From a virus: 33,086 bases of DNA. A program made the translations under genes and the position numbers. The stretch covers positions 1 to 33,086 of the IMG/VR virus record IMGVR_UViG_3300035698_009773, one strand, 5' to 3'. Under the pieces are notes generated by a model. The model was not told the origin of the DNA, did no database searches, and saw only the letters and a list, made by a program, of their open reading frames with translations. Shown piece after piece: positions 1 through 8,121 of this stretch (positions are counted from its first letter, which is position 1; each line of letters starts with the position of its first letter).

Positions 1-11
1 TAAAAAAAAAC

Positions 12-125
12 ATGAAGATAAAAGGATTTTTCAACGAACATTATCGTGATATAATTAAAGTGTTTAAAAAATATCCAGAAAAGAAATGGCATGAAAAACC
101 AACATATGCTAAAATAGATAACTAA
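12..125 (+). CDS. small hypothetical protein, possibly the 3' end of a gene cut by the left edge
   Basis: An ATG opens a 37-residue lysine/aromatic-rich frame ending in TAA at 123-125. The same frame is open back to the first base, so this may be the tail of a larger gene. No domain is recognisable. Its stop lies inside a 17-base sequence (118-134) that is repeated before the gene starting at 1112. Confidence 0.35.
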   Translation: MKIKGFFNEHYRDIIKVFKKYPEKKWHEKPTYAKIDN

Positions 126-195
126 ACAAGGAATATAATGAAAAAATCAGAATTAAGAAAAATTATCAAAGAAGAAATTAAAAAGTTAAATGAAT
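118..195 (+). repeat. direct repeat, copy A: gene-start module (upstream sequence plus leader codons)
   Basis: The 17 bases ATAACTAAACAAGGAAT at 118-134 recur exactly at 1091-1107. Both are followed by ATG and nearly identical codons for the MKKSEL leader. A third leader copy without the upstream part starts at 1356. The copied unit includes the AAGGA ribosome-binding site, so these genes probably arose by duplication or exchange of a 5' module. Confidence 0.7.
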
Positions 196-1085
196 CAAAT
201 GCATTCAAACCTAAACGTTCTAGTAAAGAATTGTCAATAATTAAAACAGCTATTCAGAGAAAAGGAAAAAAAATGGAAGCTTTTTATGAAGACGATTTTG
301 AAGCTTCATATGACGAAAAAGCGTTAATTAAATTTATTAAGGCAAAACTACCACAGTATGCAAAAGATGCTAAAAGTATTGCTAATGATTTGAATATACA
401 AGCCATGAATAAAAATAGTAGTGAATATCAACAATTAAAAAAATCAGGGCATTTGGCTGGAACGTTAGCATGGATTGATGATAATCAACCAAAAAAGAAT
501 AAACAATATAATGTGACACCTAAAGTTGCAGATGCGTTGGCAAATCTAGATGAAAATGGAGTTGAATATAAAATCAAAGGAAAAGATTTTTATGTTATAG
601 GTGACATAGAAATTAATAATGATATTATAAAAGATATGGAAGAAATTATTAAAAATTACACGTTTAAATCAGTAAGTGGAACGTGTGAAATATCAGTGGA
701 TTCATTAAAATCATTATCTATTGCACCACAAAAGACAGGCCTGTCTTTTGTTATCAGTTTTCGAACAAGGCTAACTTCATTAAAAGGGTCGCCAAAAACA
801 GTAGGTGCGACTTTTCGAGTTGATGGGTGCAATTTAACTTCATTACAAGGTGGACCAATAGAAGTAGGTAATGATTATTTCTGTAAAAAAAACAAGATAA
901 CTTCATTAAAAGGAGCCCCAAAAACAATACGAGGAAGTTTTAATTGTTCATCTAATAAGTTGACGTCATTAAAAGGAGCACCAACAAAAGTAAATGGATA
1001 TTTTGGCTGTGATAATAACCCTGGGAAATTCAGTAAAGAAGATGTGAGAGCAGTATGTAATGTTAAATACGACATACTTATATAG
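138..1085 (+). CDS. leader-bearing protein with leucine-rich-like repeats (candidate packaged protein)
   Basis: The protein has 315 aa, with AAGGA six bases before the ATG. Residues 1-19 form the shared lysine/glutamate leader that ends in L-N-E. The middle is lysine-rich, without a known domain. Residues ~190-300 contain four to five repeats of about 21 aa built on L-T-S-L-K-G-x-P followed by G-x-F-x-C/D-x-x-N, a leucine-rich-repeat style often seen in phage proteins of unknown role. The leader resembles the T4 capsid-targeting peptide cleaved after L/I-x-E by the prohead protease. I infer packaging with the DNA; the function after ejection is unknown. Repeats of this kind usually bind proteins. 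Confidence 0.65.
   Translation: MKKSELRKIIKEEIKKLNESNAFKPKRSSKELSIIKTAIQRKGKKMEAFYEDDFEASYDEKALIKFIKAKLPQYAKDAKSIANDLNIQAMNKNSSEYQQLKKSGHLAGTLAWIDDNQPKKNKQYNVTPKVADALANLDENGVEYKIKGKDFYVIGDIEINNDIIKDMEEIIKNYTFKSVSGTCEISVDSLKSLSIAPQKTGLSFVISFRTRLTSLKGSPKTVGATFRVDGCNLTSLQGGPIEVGNDYFCKKNKITSLKGAPKTIRGSFNCSSNKLTSLKGAPTKVNGYFGCDNNPGKFSKEDVRAVCNVKYDILI
774..1025 (+). repeat. 63-bp tandem repeat encoding 21-aa leucine-rich-like units
   Basis: The sequence A-C-T/G-T-C-A-T-T-A begins units at 774, 837, 900 and 963, an exact 63-base period. Each unit encodes T-S-L-K/Q-G-x-P and a G-x-F step. A weaker unit precedes the first. The units differ at the DNA level, so they are old rather than freshly amplified. 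Confidence 0.75.
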
Positions 1086-1090
1086 TGACA

Positions 1091-1170
1091 ATAACTAAAC
1101 AAGGAATAATAATGAAAAAATCAGAACTACGAAAACTAATACGTGAAGAAATTAAAAAGTTAAAAGAAAC
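1091..1170 (+). repeat. direct repeat, copy B: gene-start module
   Basis: This copy shares the exact 17-base upstream sequence with 118-134, then ATG and the leader codons with a few substitutions. It marks the junction where the second leader gene was added behind the first. Confidence 0.65.
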
Positions 1171-1354
1171 AACTTTGTTTACAGAAGACGACCACAATGC
1201 ATTGATGGAAGCCTACGAAAAATATAAAGAGTTTTTTGAAAAGGCAATGGAAAAATTCGATGTAACAAGTATAGGTGAAATGGACGACGCAAAGAAAAAA
1301 GAATTTTTCAATTATATTGATGCCAATTATAATGCTAAAAAAGAGACGGACTAA
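1112..1354 (+). CDS. small leader-bearing protein (candidate packaged protein)
   Basis: The protein has 80 aa. I chose the ATG at 1112 rather than the in-frame ATG at 1085, because AAGGA lies just upstream of 1112 and the MKKSEL leader begins there, exactly as in the neighbouring genes. The leader (residues 1-19) ends in L-K-E. The rest is a short charged helical protein rich in lysine, glutamate and phenylalanine, without a recognisable domain. It sits between two other leader genes; its stop codon is one base before the next ATG, so the three are probably co-transcribed. Confidence 0.6.
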   Translation: MKKSELRKLIREEIKKLKETTLFTEDDHNALMEAYEKYKEFFEKAMEKFDVTSIGEMDDAKKKEFFNYIDANYNAKKETD

Positions 1355-1355
1355 C

Positions 1356-2081
1356 ATGAAAAAATCAGAATTAGTAAAAATTATAAAAGAAGAAATTAAA
1401 AAACTAAAAGAAGCAGGCGGTCAAGCTTATGGCAATATGGAATTAGTAAATACTAGTCTTGAAGACGCCAGAAAATTCATGGATGGTAAAATAGATTTAG
1501 ATAAAGAATTACCACAATTTGACAGTAATTTTAAATATGCAAGTAAGTTAGCTGGTATGGGTAAAACGAAGAGAAAAGAAATGCCCGTAATTGACGACTC
1601 CGATGTTAAGAAATTCCAAACTAGATTGAAAAATGGAAATTTAGATATTGCGAAACCTTTTGCAAAAACGACAGATACTAGCAATCCATTCCCAGAAGGA
1701 TTAAAAGGTTTTGACGCAAAGGATTTTCTAGGACGAGAGTTAAAAGATGGCTCAAAGAATGATGATATAATTCCAATTTCTATTAAACAAGTTTCTGTTG
1801 GTAAATTAAAACCAATTCAAAAACAAATTTATTTTGATAAATCGATGAATTCAACCGGTAAATTTGGAGTAAAAGGTACAACAGACTTTTTAACGAAAAA
1901 AACATTTTTTATCACAGGTGCTGACAATTATATTATAGATGGACATCATAGGTTCCTTTCAGGTGTAATTTTAGACCCAACAATGAAAGTAAATACACTA
2001 AGTATTGATTTACCTATTAAAAAATTATTACCATTAGCACGTGCATATGGTGATAGTTTAGGAAATAAACGAAACTCATAA
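1356..2081 (+). CDS. leader-bearing protein with ParB/sulfiredoxin-like DGHHR motif
   Basis: The protein has 241 aa. The start at 1356 is set by the MKKSEL leader, which an upstream ATG at 1275 would bury. Residues 1-19 end in L-K-E, the likely prohead-protease site. The C-terminal half has the pattern of a ParB/Srx-fold domain: a strand V-S-V-G-K-L-K-P near residue 146, then a hydrophobic strand leading into D195-G-H-H-R199, the conserved nucleotide-binding or catalytic box of that fold. Enzyme activity cannot be assigned; ParB-fold proteins include CTPases and nucleases. With the leader, the best inference is an internal enzyme delivered with the DNA. The residues between leader and domain are unassigned. 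Confidence 0.6.
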   Translation: MKKSELVKIIKEEIKKLKEAGGQAYGNMELVNTSLEDARKFMDGKIDLDKELPQFDSNFKYASKLAGMGKTKRKEMPVIDDSDVKKFQTRLKNGNLDIAKPFAKTTDTSNPFPEGLKGFDAKDFLGRELKDGSKNDDIIPISIKQVSVGKLKPIQKQIYFDKSMNSTGKFGVKGTTDFLTKKTFFITGADNYIIDGHHRFLSGVILDPTMKVNTLSIDLPIKKLLPLARAYGDSLGNKRNS

Positions 2082-2095
2082 TTAAAATTTTAAAA

Positions 2096-2107
2096 TTGTA
2101 TATTTAT
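2096..2107 (+). promoter_or_regulatory. candidate phage promoter motif TTGTATATTTAT
   Basis: The 12-mer is identical to one at 3148-3159, and its core TTGTATATT occurs before three further genes (11966, 24708, 31340). Here it ends about 43 bases before the gp26-like start codon, in the gap after the leader genes. A promoter role is inferred from position and recurrence only. Confidence 0.5.
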
Positions 2108-2149
2108 ATGTATACCTCAAACAATGTTATATTAATTAAAAATAAATAA

Positions 2150-2938
2150 ATGGTAGAAAAAAACGAACAAAAACAGGAACATAAGTTTCCTACGGAAATA
2201 GTCGATTTACCTAGTAAAGGATTGTTATACGACAAATCAAGCAAATTAGCAGAAGGAACAGTTGAATTAAAGTACATGACAGCAAAAGAAGAAGATATTC
2301 TTACTAGTCAGAATCTAATTCAAAAAGGCGTTGTTATTGATAGATTGTTAAAGGCAATAATTGTTACTCCTATTAATTACGAAGAATTGTATGTAGGAGA
2401 TAAAAATGCAATTATGATAGCAGCAAGGATTTTAGGATATGGCAAAGAATATCCTGTACACATTTCATGTCCAGGTTGTAATGCTAGAAATGAAGAAGTA
2501 ATAGACTTAACACAATTAGATGAAAAAGGACCAGATGAAAAACTTTTTAAAAATGCAAATAGTTTTGATTTTGACCTGCCTCATTCTAAAGCAAAGATTA
2601 CGTTCAAACTATTAACACATTCAGATGAAAAGAAGATTGGCATGGAGTTAAAAGCATTAACCAAAACAAAATCTAAAGGAAGTGCTACATCTGAAATTAC
2701 TACAAGATTAAAGTATATGATAACATCTGTAAATAATGATACAGAAGTTAAAACTATTCGAGAATTTATAGATAAAGAATTATTAGCTCGGGATTCATTG
2801 GCATTACGTCAATACATTAAAGAAATTTCACCAGACGTTGACATGAGTCATGCGTATACATGTGAAGAGTGCGGACAGACGAATACGGTACAAGTACCTA
2901 TGGAAGTGCAGTTTTTTTGGCCTCACGCCGGAGTATAG
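2150..2938 (+). CDS. baseplate hub assembly protein, T4 gp26-like
   Basis: The protein has 262 aa. The opening (F-P-T-E-I-V-D-L-P-S-K-G, then a helix with M-T-A-K-E-E-D-I-L-T) is the typical start of the T4 gp26-like baseplate family. Two cysteine pairs, C-P-G-C near residue 109 and C-E-E-C near residue 242, could form a zinc ribbon that brackets the central region. The C-terminus ends in F-F-W-P. There is no clear Shine-Dalgarno. It heads the tail operon, and the next gene overlaps its 3' end. In T4 gp26 acts in assembly of the baseplate hub; the same role is inferred here. Confidence 0.7.
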   Translation: MVEKNEQKQEHKFPTEIVDLPSKGLLYDKSSKLAEGTVELKYMTAKEEDILTSQNLIQKGVVIDRLLKAIIVTPINYEELYVGDKNAIMIAARILGYGKEYPVHISCPGCNARNEEVIDLTQLDEKGPDEKLFKNANSFDFDLPHSKAKITFKLLTHSDEKKIGMELKALTKTKSKGSATSEITTRLKYMITSVNNDTEVKTIREFIDKELLARDSLALRQYIKEISPDVDMSHAYTCEECGQTNTVQVPMEVQFFWPHAGV

Positions 2939-2939
2939 A

Positions 2940-3125
2940 GTGCAATTAAGACAAATTATATGGGATTTATCATATAATAGTCAAGGAGCATTTAATCATG
3001 ATGTTGTATATGATTTACCTATACCGTGGCGTACCTATTATTATAATAAATTGGTCGAGACAAAACAACAAGAACAAGAAGAAATAAAAAAACAAGAACG
3101 AAGTGCGAAAACAAGAAAAAAATGA
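2940..3125 (+). CDS. small protein overlapping the gp26-like frame; start uncertain
   Basis: The frame encodes a W-D-L-S-Y / D-V-V-Y-D-L-P-I-P-W-R-T-Y-Y-Y-N-K-L-V protein with a charged tail. This is the layout of the small protein that follows gp26 in many T4-like phages. An ATG at 2850 would overlap gp26 by 90 bases and gives an implausible N-terminus. GTG at 2940, with GGAG six bases upstream and one base past the gp26 stop, is preferred and gives 61 aa. A run of seven T at 2912-2918 would also join the two frames by a +1 slip, giving a gp26 fusion. Its stop codon lies inside the terminator stem. Confidence 0.5.
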   Translation: MQLRQIIWDLSYNSQGAFNHDVVYDLPIPWRTYYYNKLVETKQQEQEEIKKQERSAKTRKK

Positions 3126-3149
3126 TAACCTCATTTTTTTCTTGTTTTT
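3108..3149 (+). terminator. rho-independent terminator
   Basis: A perfect 18-bp inverted repeat (3108-3125 with 3131-3148) encloses a five-base loop TAACC and ends in a run of five T. It closes the gp26-like transcription unit. The distal arm runs directly into the promoter-like motif at 3148, so termination and restart are back to back. Confidence 0.85.
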
Positions 3150-3159
3150 GTATATTTAT
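3148..3159 (+). promoter_or_regulatory. candidate phage promoter motif TTGTATATTTAT
   Basis: This is an exact second copy of the 12-mer at 2096. It overlaps the end of the terminator and ends 22 bases before the next ATG (3182), which has a GGAGAG ribosome-binding site. Its position between a terminator and a new gene supports a promoter for the tape-measure unit. Confidence 0.55.
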
Positions 3160-3181
3160 AGTTATATAGATTGGAGAGACA

Positions 3182-3430
3182 ATGACAGAATTAAAAAAAC
3201 TTATTCGCGAAGAATATAAAATTGTATTACAAGAAGACATTTTTGATAAATGGATTGATAGAATTTTTAAAAAACTTAAAGACCAAAAGACGAAAGCAGC
3301 AATGAAAGCTATGGAATCAGATCCTGAATATCAAAAACGCAAAGCTAAATTGGAAAAATCTGTTGCAAGCATGGCTGCCCTTCTAAAATATGCGAAAGAA
3401 CGAGGCCCAAGTAAACTATTAGGACAGTAA
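3182..3430 (+). CDS. small protein with variant L-x-E leader
   Basis: The protein has 82 aa, with GGAGAG before the ATG. The first 18 residues (M-T-E-L-K-K-L-I-R-E-E-Y-K-I-V-L-Q-E) are a diverged copy of the leader found on the three proteins at the left edge and again end in L-x-E. The rest is a lysine-rich, helical, probably coiled-coil segment with a double E-x-D-P-E-Y-Q-K-R-K-like stretch. No domain is known. The stop codon abuts the ATG of the tape-measure gene, so the two are translationally linked. It could be a packaged protein or a small tail/scaffold component. Confidence 0.6.
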   Translation: MTELKKLIREEYKIVLQEDIFDKWIDRIFKKLKDQKTKAAMKAMESDPEYQKRKAKLEKSVASMAALLKYAKERGPSKLLGQ

Positions 3431-3709
3431 ATGCCCGAAAACGCGGACAATATAAAAAATCTAAACAATCTTTCACGTGATTTAAATAAACTTATTAAAG
3501 AATATAAACTTCACGAAAAAGACCTATCTGATTTAATGACGGGACGTGTAGAATCATTACAACAACAAGCAAAAGAATTAAAGAATATAGACACCTTAAC
3601 TAACAAAAATCTTGGTATTCATAAATCAACTGTTAGTTTATTGAAAATCAAGTTACTGAACAAAAAAGAAAGTATAATTTATACAAAGGTAAAATTGGTG
3701 AAATTTTAA
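3431..3709 (+). CDS. tape measure protein, N-terminal fragment (frame broken)
   Basis: This frame encodes about 69 residues of coiled-coil helix (N-L-N-N-L-S-R-D-L-N-K-L-I-K-E-Y). Past about 3637 its codons turn unusual for this genome, with many G/C third positions. From 3637 the neighbouring frame is open without an ATG and reads smoothly into the large tape-measure ORF, with A/T third positions throughout. One missing base near the T-run at 3637-3639 would join both into a protein of about 829 aa. The last 23 residues as written are therefore probably not real protein. Confidence 0.6.
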   Translation: MPENADNIKNLNNLSRDLNKLIKEYKLHEKDLSDLMTGRVESLQQQAKELKNIDTLTNKNLGIHKSTVSLLKIKLLNKKESIIYTKVKLVKF

Positions 3710-3735
3710 AGGCAAATCGTGATTTAGTAAAGTCT

Positions 3736-5919
3736 ATGGGTACAACAGAAAAACAAAACTTGATAGACACAATAAAATTATCAAACGACCAAAATAACTC
3801 TATATTTTTGCGCGAAAAAGCAGTAAAAGAAGTGTTTAAAGTATTATATAACCAAAAACAATTACAAGAAAAAAATAATGAATTGCTAGAAGAATATACT
3901 AGTGGAATATCAGACATTAAAAAGAAGTGGACAAATACAAAAGCCACAATGAAAGCCGCATTAACAGACCCAATGACGTCTGCTACGGTTGCAGCAGGTA
4001 TTCTAATAAAAAAGTTCATGCGATTTGCTGATACTATTAAAGACGTAAAAAAAGAATTAGGATTAAGTGTTACACAGACTGCACAAATAACAAAGAATAT
4101 TGCAGGTGCAACCGCACAAAATAAATTATATGGTGTAACAACAGAAGACGCAGCTGCAGCTACAAAAGCAATAGTAAACTATACAGGTGATTTAAATGAA
4201 GCAAACACACAAGCAGTTGTGACCGTTTCTAAATATGCGAAACTATCTGGAACAAGTGCTGACAATATTGCGAAATTAAATAAAGTATTTAAAGCTGTCA
4301 ATGGCGGCTCACAAGAAGCTTCAAATCACATATTTGAAATGGCTACAAACATGGCACGTGCAAATAATGTTCCGTTAGGTAAAGTTATGGAATCTATGGC
4401 AGAAAATGCTACAGATTTTGCAATGGCTGGAGCACAAGGTGCTGAAGCATTAGTGCGCTCATCTGTTATGGCAGCAAAATTAGGATTGTCATTATCAGAA
4501 ACTAAAGATATAGCAAAAGGATTACTAGATATAGAATCTAGTCTACAAGCAACAGCCGAAGCATCACTATTATTGGGACGACAGATAAACGCACAAGATG
4601 CACGGAAATTTGCGTTCAACAAACAGTATGATAAAATGTTAGTATCAATCGTTGACCAAGTAGGGACAATGAGCGACTTCGGACAATTACATGTTATACA
4701 ACAAGAATCATTAGCAAAAGCATTTGGACTATCAGATGAACAATTAGTTAACATGGTTGCAAACCAAGATAAATTGAAAAATTTAACTAGTGAACAAATG
4801 GATGCCTACATGCAAGGTAATTATCAATTAGACCAGCAAGGTGAACGATTATCATGGTTAGTAAAATTGTTTACTAGAGAAAACATGATACTTTCGATGA
4901 CTTTAGTACAAACATTAGCCCAAACAAACGCATTTAGAGCAATGGGAAAAGCGGGTAAATGGGCATATTTGGGGTTGTCAAGAGGATTCTCGGGCTTAGG
5001 CAAAAAAATAAGAAGAATGGTCAATATTAGCAAAGCGGCATCCGTAGCAGGCGAAGGTAAGAAAACACCTGCAGCAAGCGGGGGAGTTATTGGAGGGTTT
5101 TTACGACAATTTGATGACGTCAAATGGCAATCTATATTAAAATTCGCCGCCGTAGCAGCAATATTAGCGGCAGCATTATTCGTATTAGCACCTGCATTAA
5201 AACAATTTTCAGAAGTAGCATGGAGTGATGTAGCTAAAGGAATGACAGGATTGTTTGGATTGGTATTAGCTACGAAATTACTTGGGAAAGGAATGACAGG
5301 AATAATACAAGGTGCATTAGCATTGGGTATATTAGCATTAGCATTAATACCGGCAGCGTTTGCATTTAGTTTACTAGCAGATGTTCCAATGGAAAACATT
5401 ATTGCCTTTTCTATAGCTGTAGCATTATTAGGATTAGCAGCAGCAGGATTAGGATTTTTATTACCATTTATCGCAGCAGGCGCACTTGGATTAGCATTAA
5501 TGGGAGCAAGTATTTTAATATTAGGTTTTGCAATGACAAAATTTCCCGGAGCATTTGATTCACTACCGGACATGCTACAATCAATATCATCCCTAGCAGG
5601 AGATGCAGGACAAATACTACTTTTAGCATCAGCATTTGGAATATTATCATTAAGTATATTAGCATTAGCTGGCTCATTATTATTACTAGCTCCAATGTTA
5701 CCTGTTTTGGCGGCAGCCAAATCATTAGGAGTAAACGTTGGTAGTACATCAACAGAAGAATCATCTACTTCATCAGATAATAAAATAGTTGAGAAACTAG
5801 ATGAATTAATAAACTTAATGCGAGCAGGTGGAGTTGTACAATTAGACGGAGCAAAAGTTGGAAAATATGTTAATAATTATATTAAATTAAGTAAAACAAG
5901 TCCAGGTACAGGAGGGTAA
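3736..5919 (+). CDS. tail tape measure protein, main part (gp29 position)
   Basis: The frame has 727 aa from its first ATG, but coding probably begins upstream (frame open from 3637, continuing the fragment at 3431). It has an N-terminal coiled coil. Residues ~75-390 form a long helical region rich in A-x-x-A and T-x-x-Q repeats. Hydrophobic stretches follow at ~461-490, 501-550, 553-603 and 626-665, each rich in A/L/G. This is the classic layout of a myovirus tape measure, which sets tail length and is ejected with the DNA. It sits between the gp26-like and baseplate genes, matching the gp29 position of T4. Fold-level similarity to gp29 cannot be proven by eye. Confidence 0.7.
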   Translation: MGTTEKQNLIDTIKLSNDQNNSIFLREKAVKEVFKVLYNQKQLQEKNNELLEEYTSGISDIKKKWTNTKATMKAALTDPMTSATVAAGILIKKFMRFADTIKDVKKELGLSVTQTAQITKNIAGATAQNKLYGVTTEDAAAATKAIVNYTGDLNEANTQAVVTVSKYAKLSGTSADNIAKLNKVFKAVNGGSQEASNHIFEMATNMARANNVPLGKVMESMAENATDFAMAGAQGAEALVRSSVMAAKLGLSLSETKDIAKGLLDIESSLQATAEASLLLGRQINAQDARKFAFNKQYDKMLVSIVDQVGTMSDFGQLHVIQQESLAKAFGLSDEQLVNMVANQDKLKNLTSEQMDAYMQGNYQLDQQGERLSWLVKLFTRENMILSMTLVQTLAQTNAFRAMGKAGKWAYLGLSRGFSGLGKKIRRMVNISKAASVAGEGKKTPAASGGVIGGFLRQFDDVKWQSILKFAAVAAILAAALFVLAPALKQFSEVAWSDVAKGMTGLFGLVLATKLLGKGMTGIIQGALALGILALALIPAAFAFSLLADVPMENIIAFSIAVALLGLAAAGLGFLLPFIAAGALGLALMGASILILGFAMTKFPGAFDSLPDMLQSISSLAGDAGQILLLASAFGILSLSILALAGSLLLLAPMLPVLAAAKSLGVNVGSTSTEESSTSSDNKIVEKLDELINLMRAGGVVQLDGAKVGKYVNNYIKLSKTSPGTGG

Positions 5920-5922
5920 CAA

Positions 5923-8121
5923 ATGGGATTACGTTTGAGCACAAATAAAATAGACAGTATTAATCTACCTAAGATTGTGCCTAGCACCCCTACCACTAAA
6001 TTCCCAACAGAAGATGTACAACCATATATCGAATCAACTATTAATATACCCACTATTGGATTAGATACATTATATGATAGTAATAATACATTGAATATAC
6101 CTTCATTGTATAATAATAAAACTACATTTAGAAAAAACTTTAAATCATATGATTCAAATTATACTAAGATTAAGTTAAATGATACATTGGAAAACATGTA
6201 TGCAAATAAACTAGTAACATACAACGCAAACACATTTGTATTTCCAGGTTATGGACATGATTTAAAAGGTGGTGGAAGTTCCAAAGAACCATTTATTACT
6301 ACTAAAATTGGACATTCATTATCAGGGAATGGATTTATATCTGATTATACATTAGGTGCAAAACGTTCTATAGTAGATGCTGACCGAATATTGAAATTTT
6401 TACAAAGTCCACGTGGCGTTCAATTTATAGCTAAACAAACATTATTACAATTATCAAACCCAAAAGTAGAAACAACATTATTACAGTCAAAAATATTACC
6501 AATAATACCTACACGAATATATAACCCAGCTAAATTACCATTACAAGTAGCAGGTAATTATTTTGGGATTAGATTCCCACGACATGGAGTTCGTCTAGAC
6601 CCTCTTAATTATGAAGAAGTAAACTTTACAAATAATACTCCATCTACATATATACCTAAAGCAGGAGTTGGAAATAGGTTATTAAAAATATATTCTGACT
6701 TGGTAGATTATAGTACAAACAATTTATATTCCTCTGAAACAAATGGGCAACCTTGGACATCTACCGCGTATCAAATTATGGATATTGATATTAAAAAATA
6801 CCAAGATACAATCAAAGGTACAACGGGAATCTATGCTAACCACAGAAATTATGTTCCTACTAAAAATAATATGGGGGTTGGCTTATCACGAATAAAAGAA
6901 ATAAGTGGACTAGCAGGACCTAATTCAGCTATGGGGTTGGGATATACTAGAATACGAACAGCTAGAAAAAGATTTGAAATTAAATGGACCGGAAATAATG
7001 GACAAATGGAGTTTATTAAAACAGTTTATAGATATCCATTCAATAGGTACACTGATGCATTACTTTCAATGGAAAGGAATTATAATACAAATAGTAAATT
7101 AGCAGCCATTATACAAGACTTTCCAAATAGTACTATTAACTATAATCCAGGTTTAAATACTACATATTTTAATAAATCTGGAGGCGAAGTACATACAAAT
7201 ACCAAGTATAATCCAGAAAGCACATATATTGATGATGCAATAGAAAATGAAGAAGGACATTTAGTAACAAGGATAGATTCTACATTTGGACCTGGGAGTA
7301 CAGCAAAAAATATGCCTATTAGTCTTAAAAATAGTGTAATACCTGATGCAGTAAATAAATATCAAAACATTAAGGCATACGCAGAAGGAACAATTAATGA
7401 CCCCGGATATATTGTAAATTACAATAATTTGGATTCAATTGAAGCAGGACGTGATACTATTCGTCGTTCATCATACCCATTGAAAACTAGAGATGGAAAA
7501 GCTACAATTAATGGTGACACATGGGATAGTATGTATAAACGAGTAGGGTTACAAGATACAGGAAATGACGTTGATAAAATTATGGCTGGAACTTCTACAG
7601 ATAATAGGGATTTTGTAAAAGTAAGAATGCAACGAGTGGGAACAAATGTAATTACATATTTCAGAGGATATATAAGTGGATTCAGCGATAAATATAGCCC
7701 ATCATATAATACTATTAAATATATCGGACGACCAGATGATTTAGCTACATATACAGGTGTAGGAAGAAGCGTTGGTTTTGATTTGATGATAGCAGCAGAA
7801 AGTAGAAAAACAATGTTAGCATTGACACAACGATTAAATACATTGGCACAATATGTTTCACCAGAATTAACATCAATAGGTTTAATGAAAGGTGCATTTT
7901 TATATTTAACTATTGGTAACTACCTAAACCAAATCCCAGGTTATATAAGTAGTTTGGATTTTAGTATTGACGATGAATACCCATGGGATATAGATATAGA
8001 AAAACCAATGTATGTAAAAGTAAGTATAAGCTTTGAAATTTTACACAACACAATACCTACAGCAAATAAACAATTTTATACATATACATCTGCAGAGCAA
8101 CAAGCAGCCGACGAAATATAG
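5923..8121 (+). CDS. baseplate/tail-tube junction protein (gp48/gp54-like, tentative)
   Basis: The protein has 732 aa, with a strong GGAGGG site six bases before the ATG. The N-terminal ~570 residues are rich in N, T, Y and P, without a known domain, and look like an extended structural protein. The last ~180 residues (R-G-Y-I-S-G-F-S-D, Y-I-G-R-P-D-D, then I-P-G-Y-I-S-S-L-D-F-S-I-D-D-E-Y-P-W) have the pattern of the tube-initiator fold found in baseplate proteins that cap the tube. The LysM gene that follows is a usual neighbour of such proteins. It is twice as long as T4 gp48, so the N-terminal part must be an added domain. The assignment rests on the C-terminal pattern and on context. Confidence 0.5.
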   Translation: MGLRLSTNKIDSINLPKIVPSTPTTKFPTEDVQPYIESTINIPTIGLDTLYDSNNTLNIPSLYNNKTTFRKNFKSYDSNYTKIKLNDTLENMYANKLVTYNANTFVFPGYGHDLKGGGSSKEPFITTKIGHSLSGNGFISDYTLGAKRSIVDADRILKFLQSPRGVQFIAKQTLLQLSNPKVETTLLQSKILPIIPTRIYNPAKLPLQVAGNYFGIRFPRHGVRLDPLNYEEVNFTNNTPSTYIPKAGVGNRLLKIYSDLVDYSTNNLYSSETNGQPWTSTAYQIMDIDIKKYQDTIKGTTGIYANHRNYVPTKNNMGVGLSRIKEISGLAGPNSAMGLGYTRIRTARKRFEIKWTGNNGQMEFIKTVYRYPFNRYTDALLSMERNYNTNSKLAAIIQDFPNSTINYNPGLNTTYFNKSGGEVHTNTKYNPESTYIDDAIENEEGHLVTRIDSTFGPGSTAKNMPISLKNSVIPDAVNKYQNIKAYAEGTINDPGYIVNYNNLDSIEAGRDTIRRSSYPLKTRDGKATINGDTWDSMYKRVGLQDTGNDVDKIMAGTSTDNRDFVKVRMQRVGTNVITYFRGYISGFSDKYSPSYNTIKYIGRPDDLATYTGVGRSVGFDLMIAAESRKTMLALTQRLNTLAQYVSPELTSIGLMKGAFLYLTIGNYLNQIPGYISSLDFSIDDEYPWDIDIEKPMYVKVSISFEILHNTIPTANKQFYTYTSAEQQAADEI

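Noticed and set aside
774-1025. Regularly spaced repeats resembling a CRISPR array
   Set aside because: The 63-base period is fully coding, in frame, with no constant spacer/repeat split; it is a protein repeat.
1085-1111. ATG at 1085 as the start of the second leader gene
   Set aside because: It would place nine residues before the conserved leader and overlap the previous stop; the ATG at 1112 has the repeated AAGGA site.
1275-1355. ATG at 1275 as the start of the ParB-like protein
   Set aside because: It lies inside the preceding gene and would bury the leader that begins at 1356.
4824-5720. Long open frame on the minus strand (298 codons) opposite the tape measure
   Set aside because: It is an antisense shadow of an alanine/leucine-rich gene; its product is an N/A/P-rich string with no domain, and the + frame is clearly coding.
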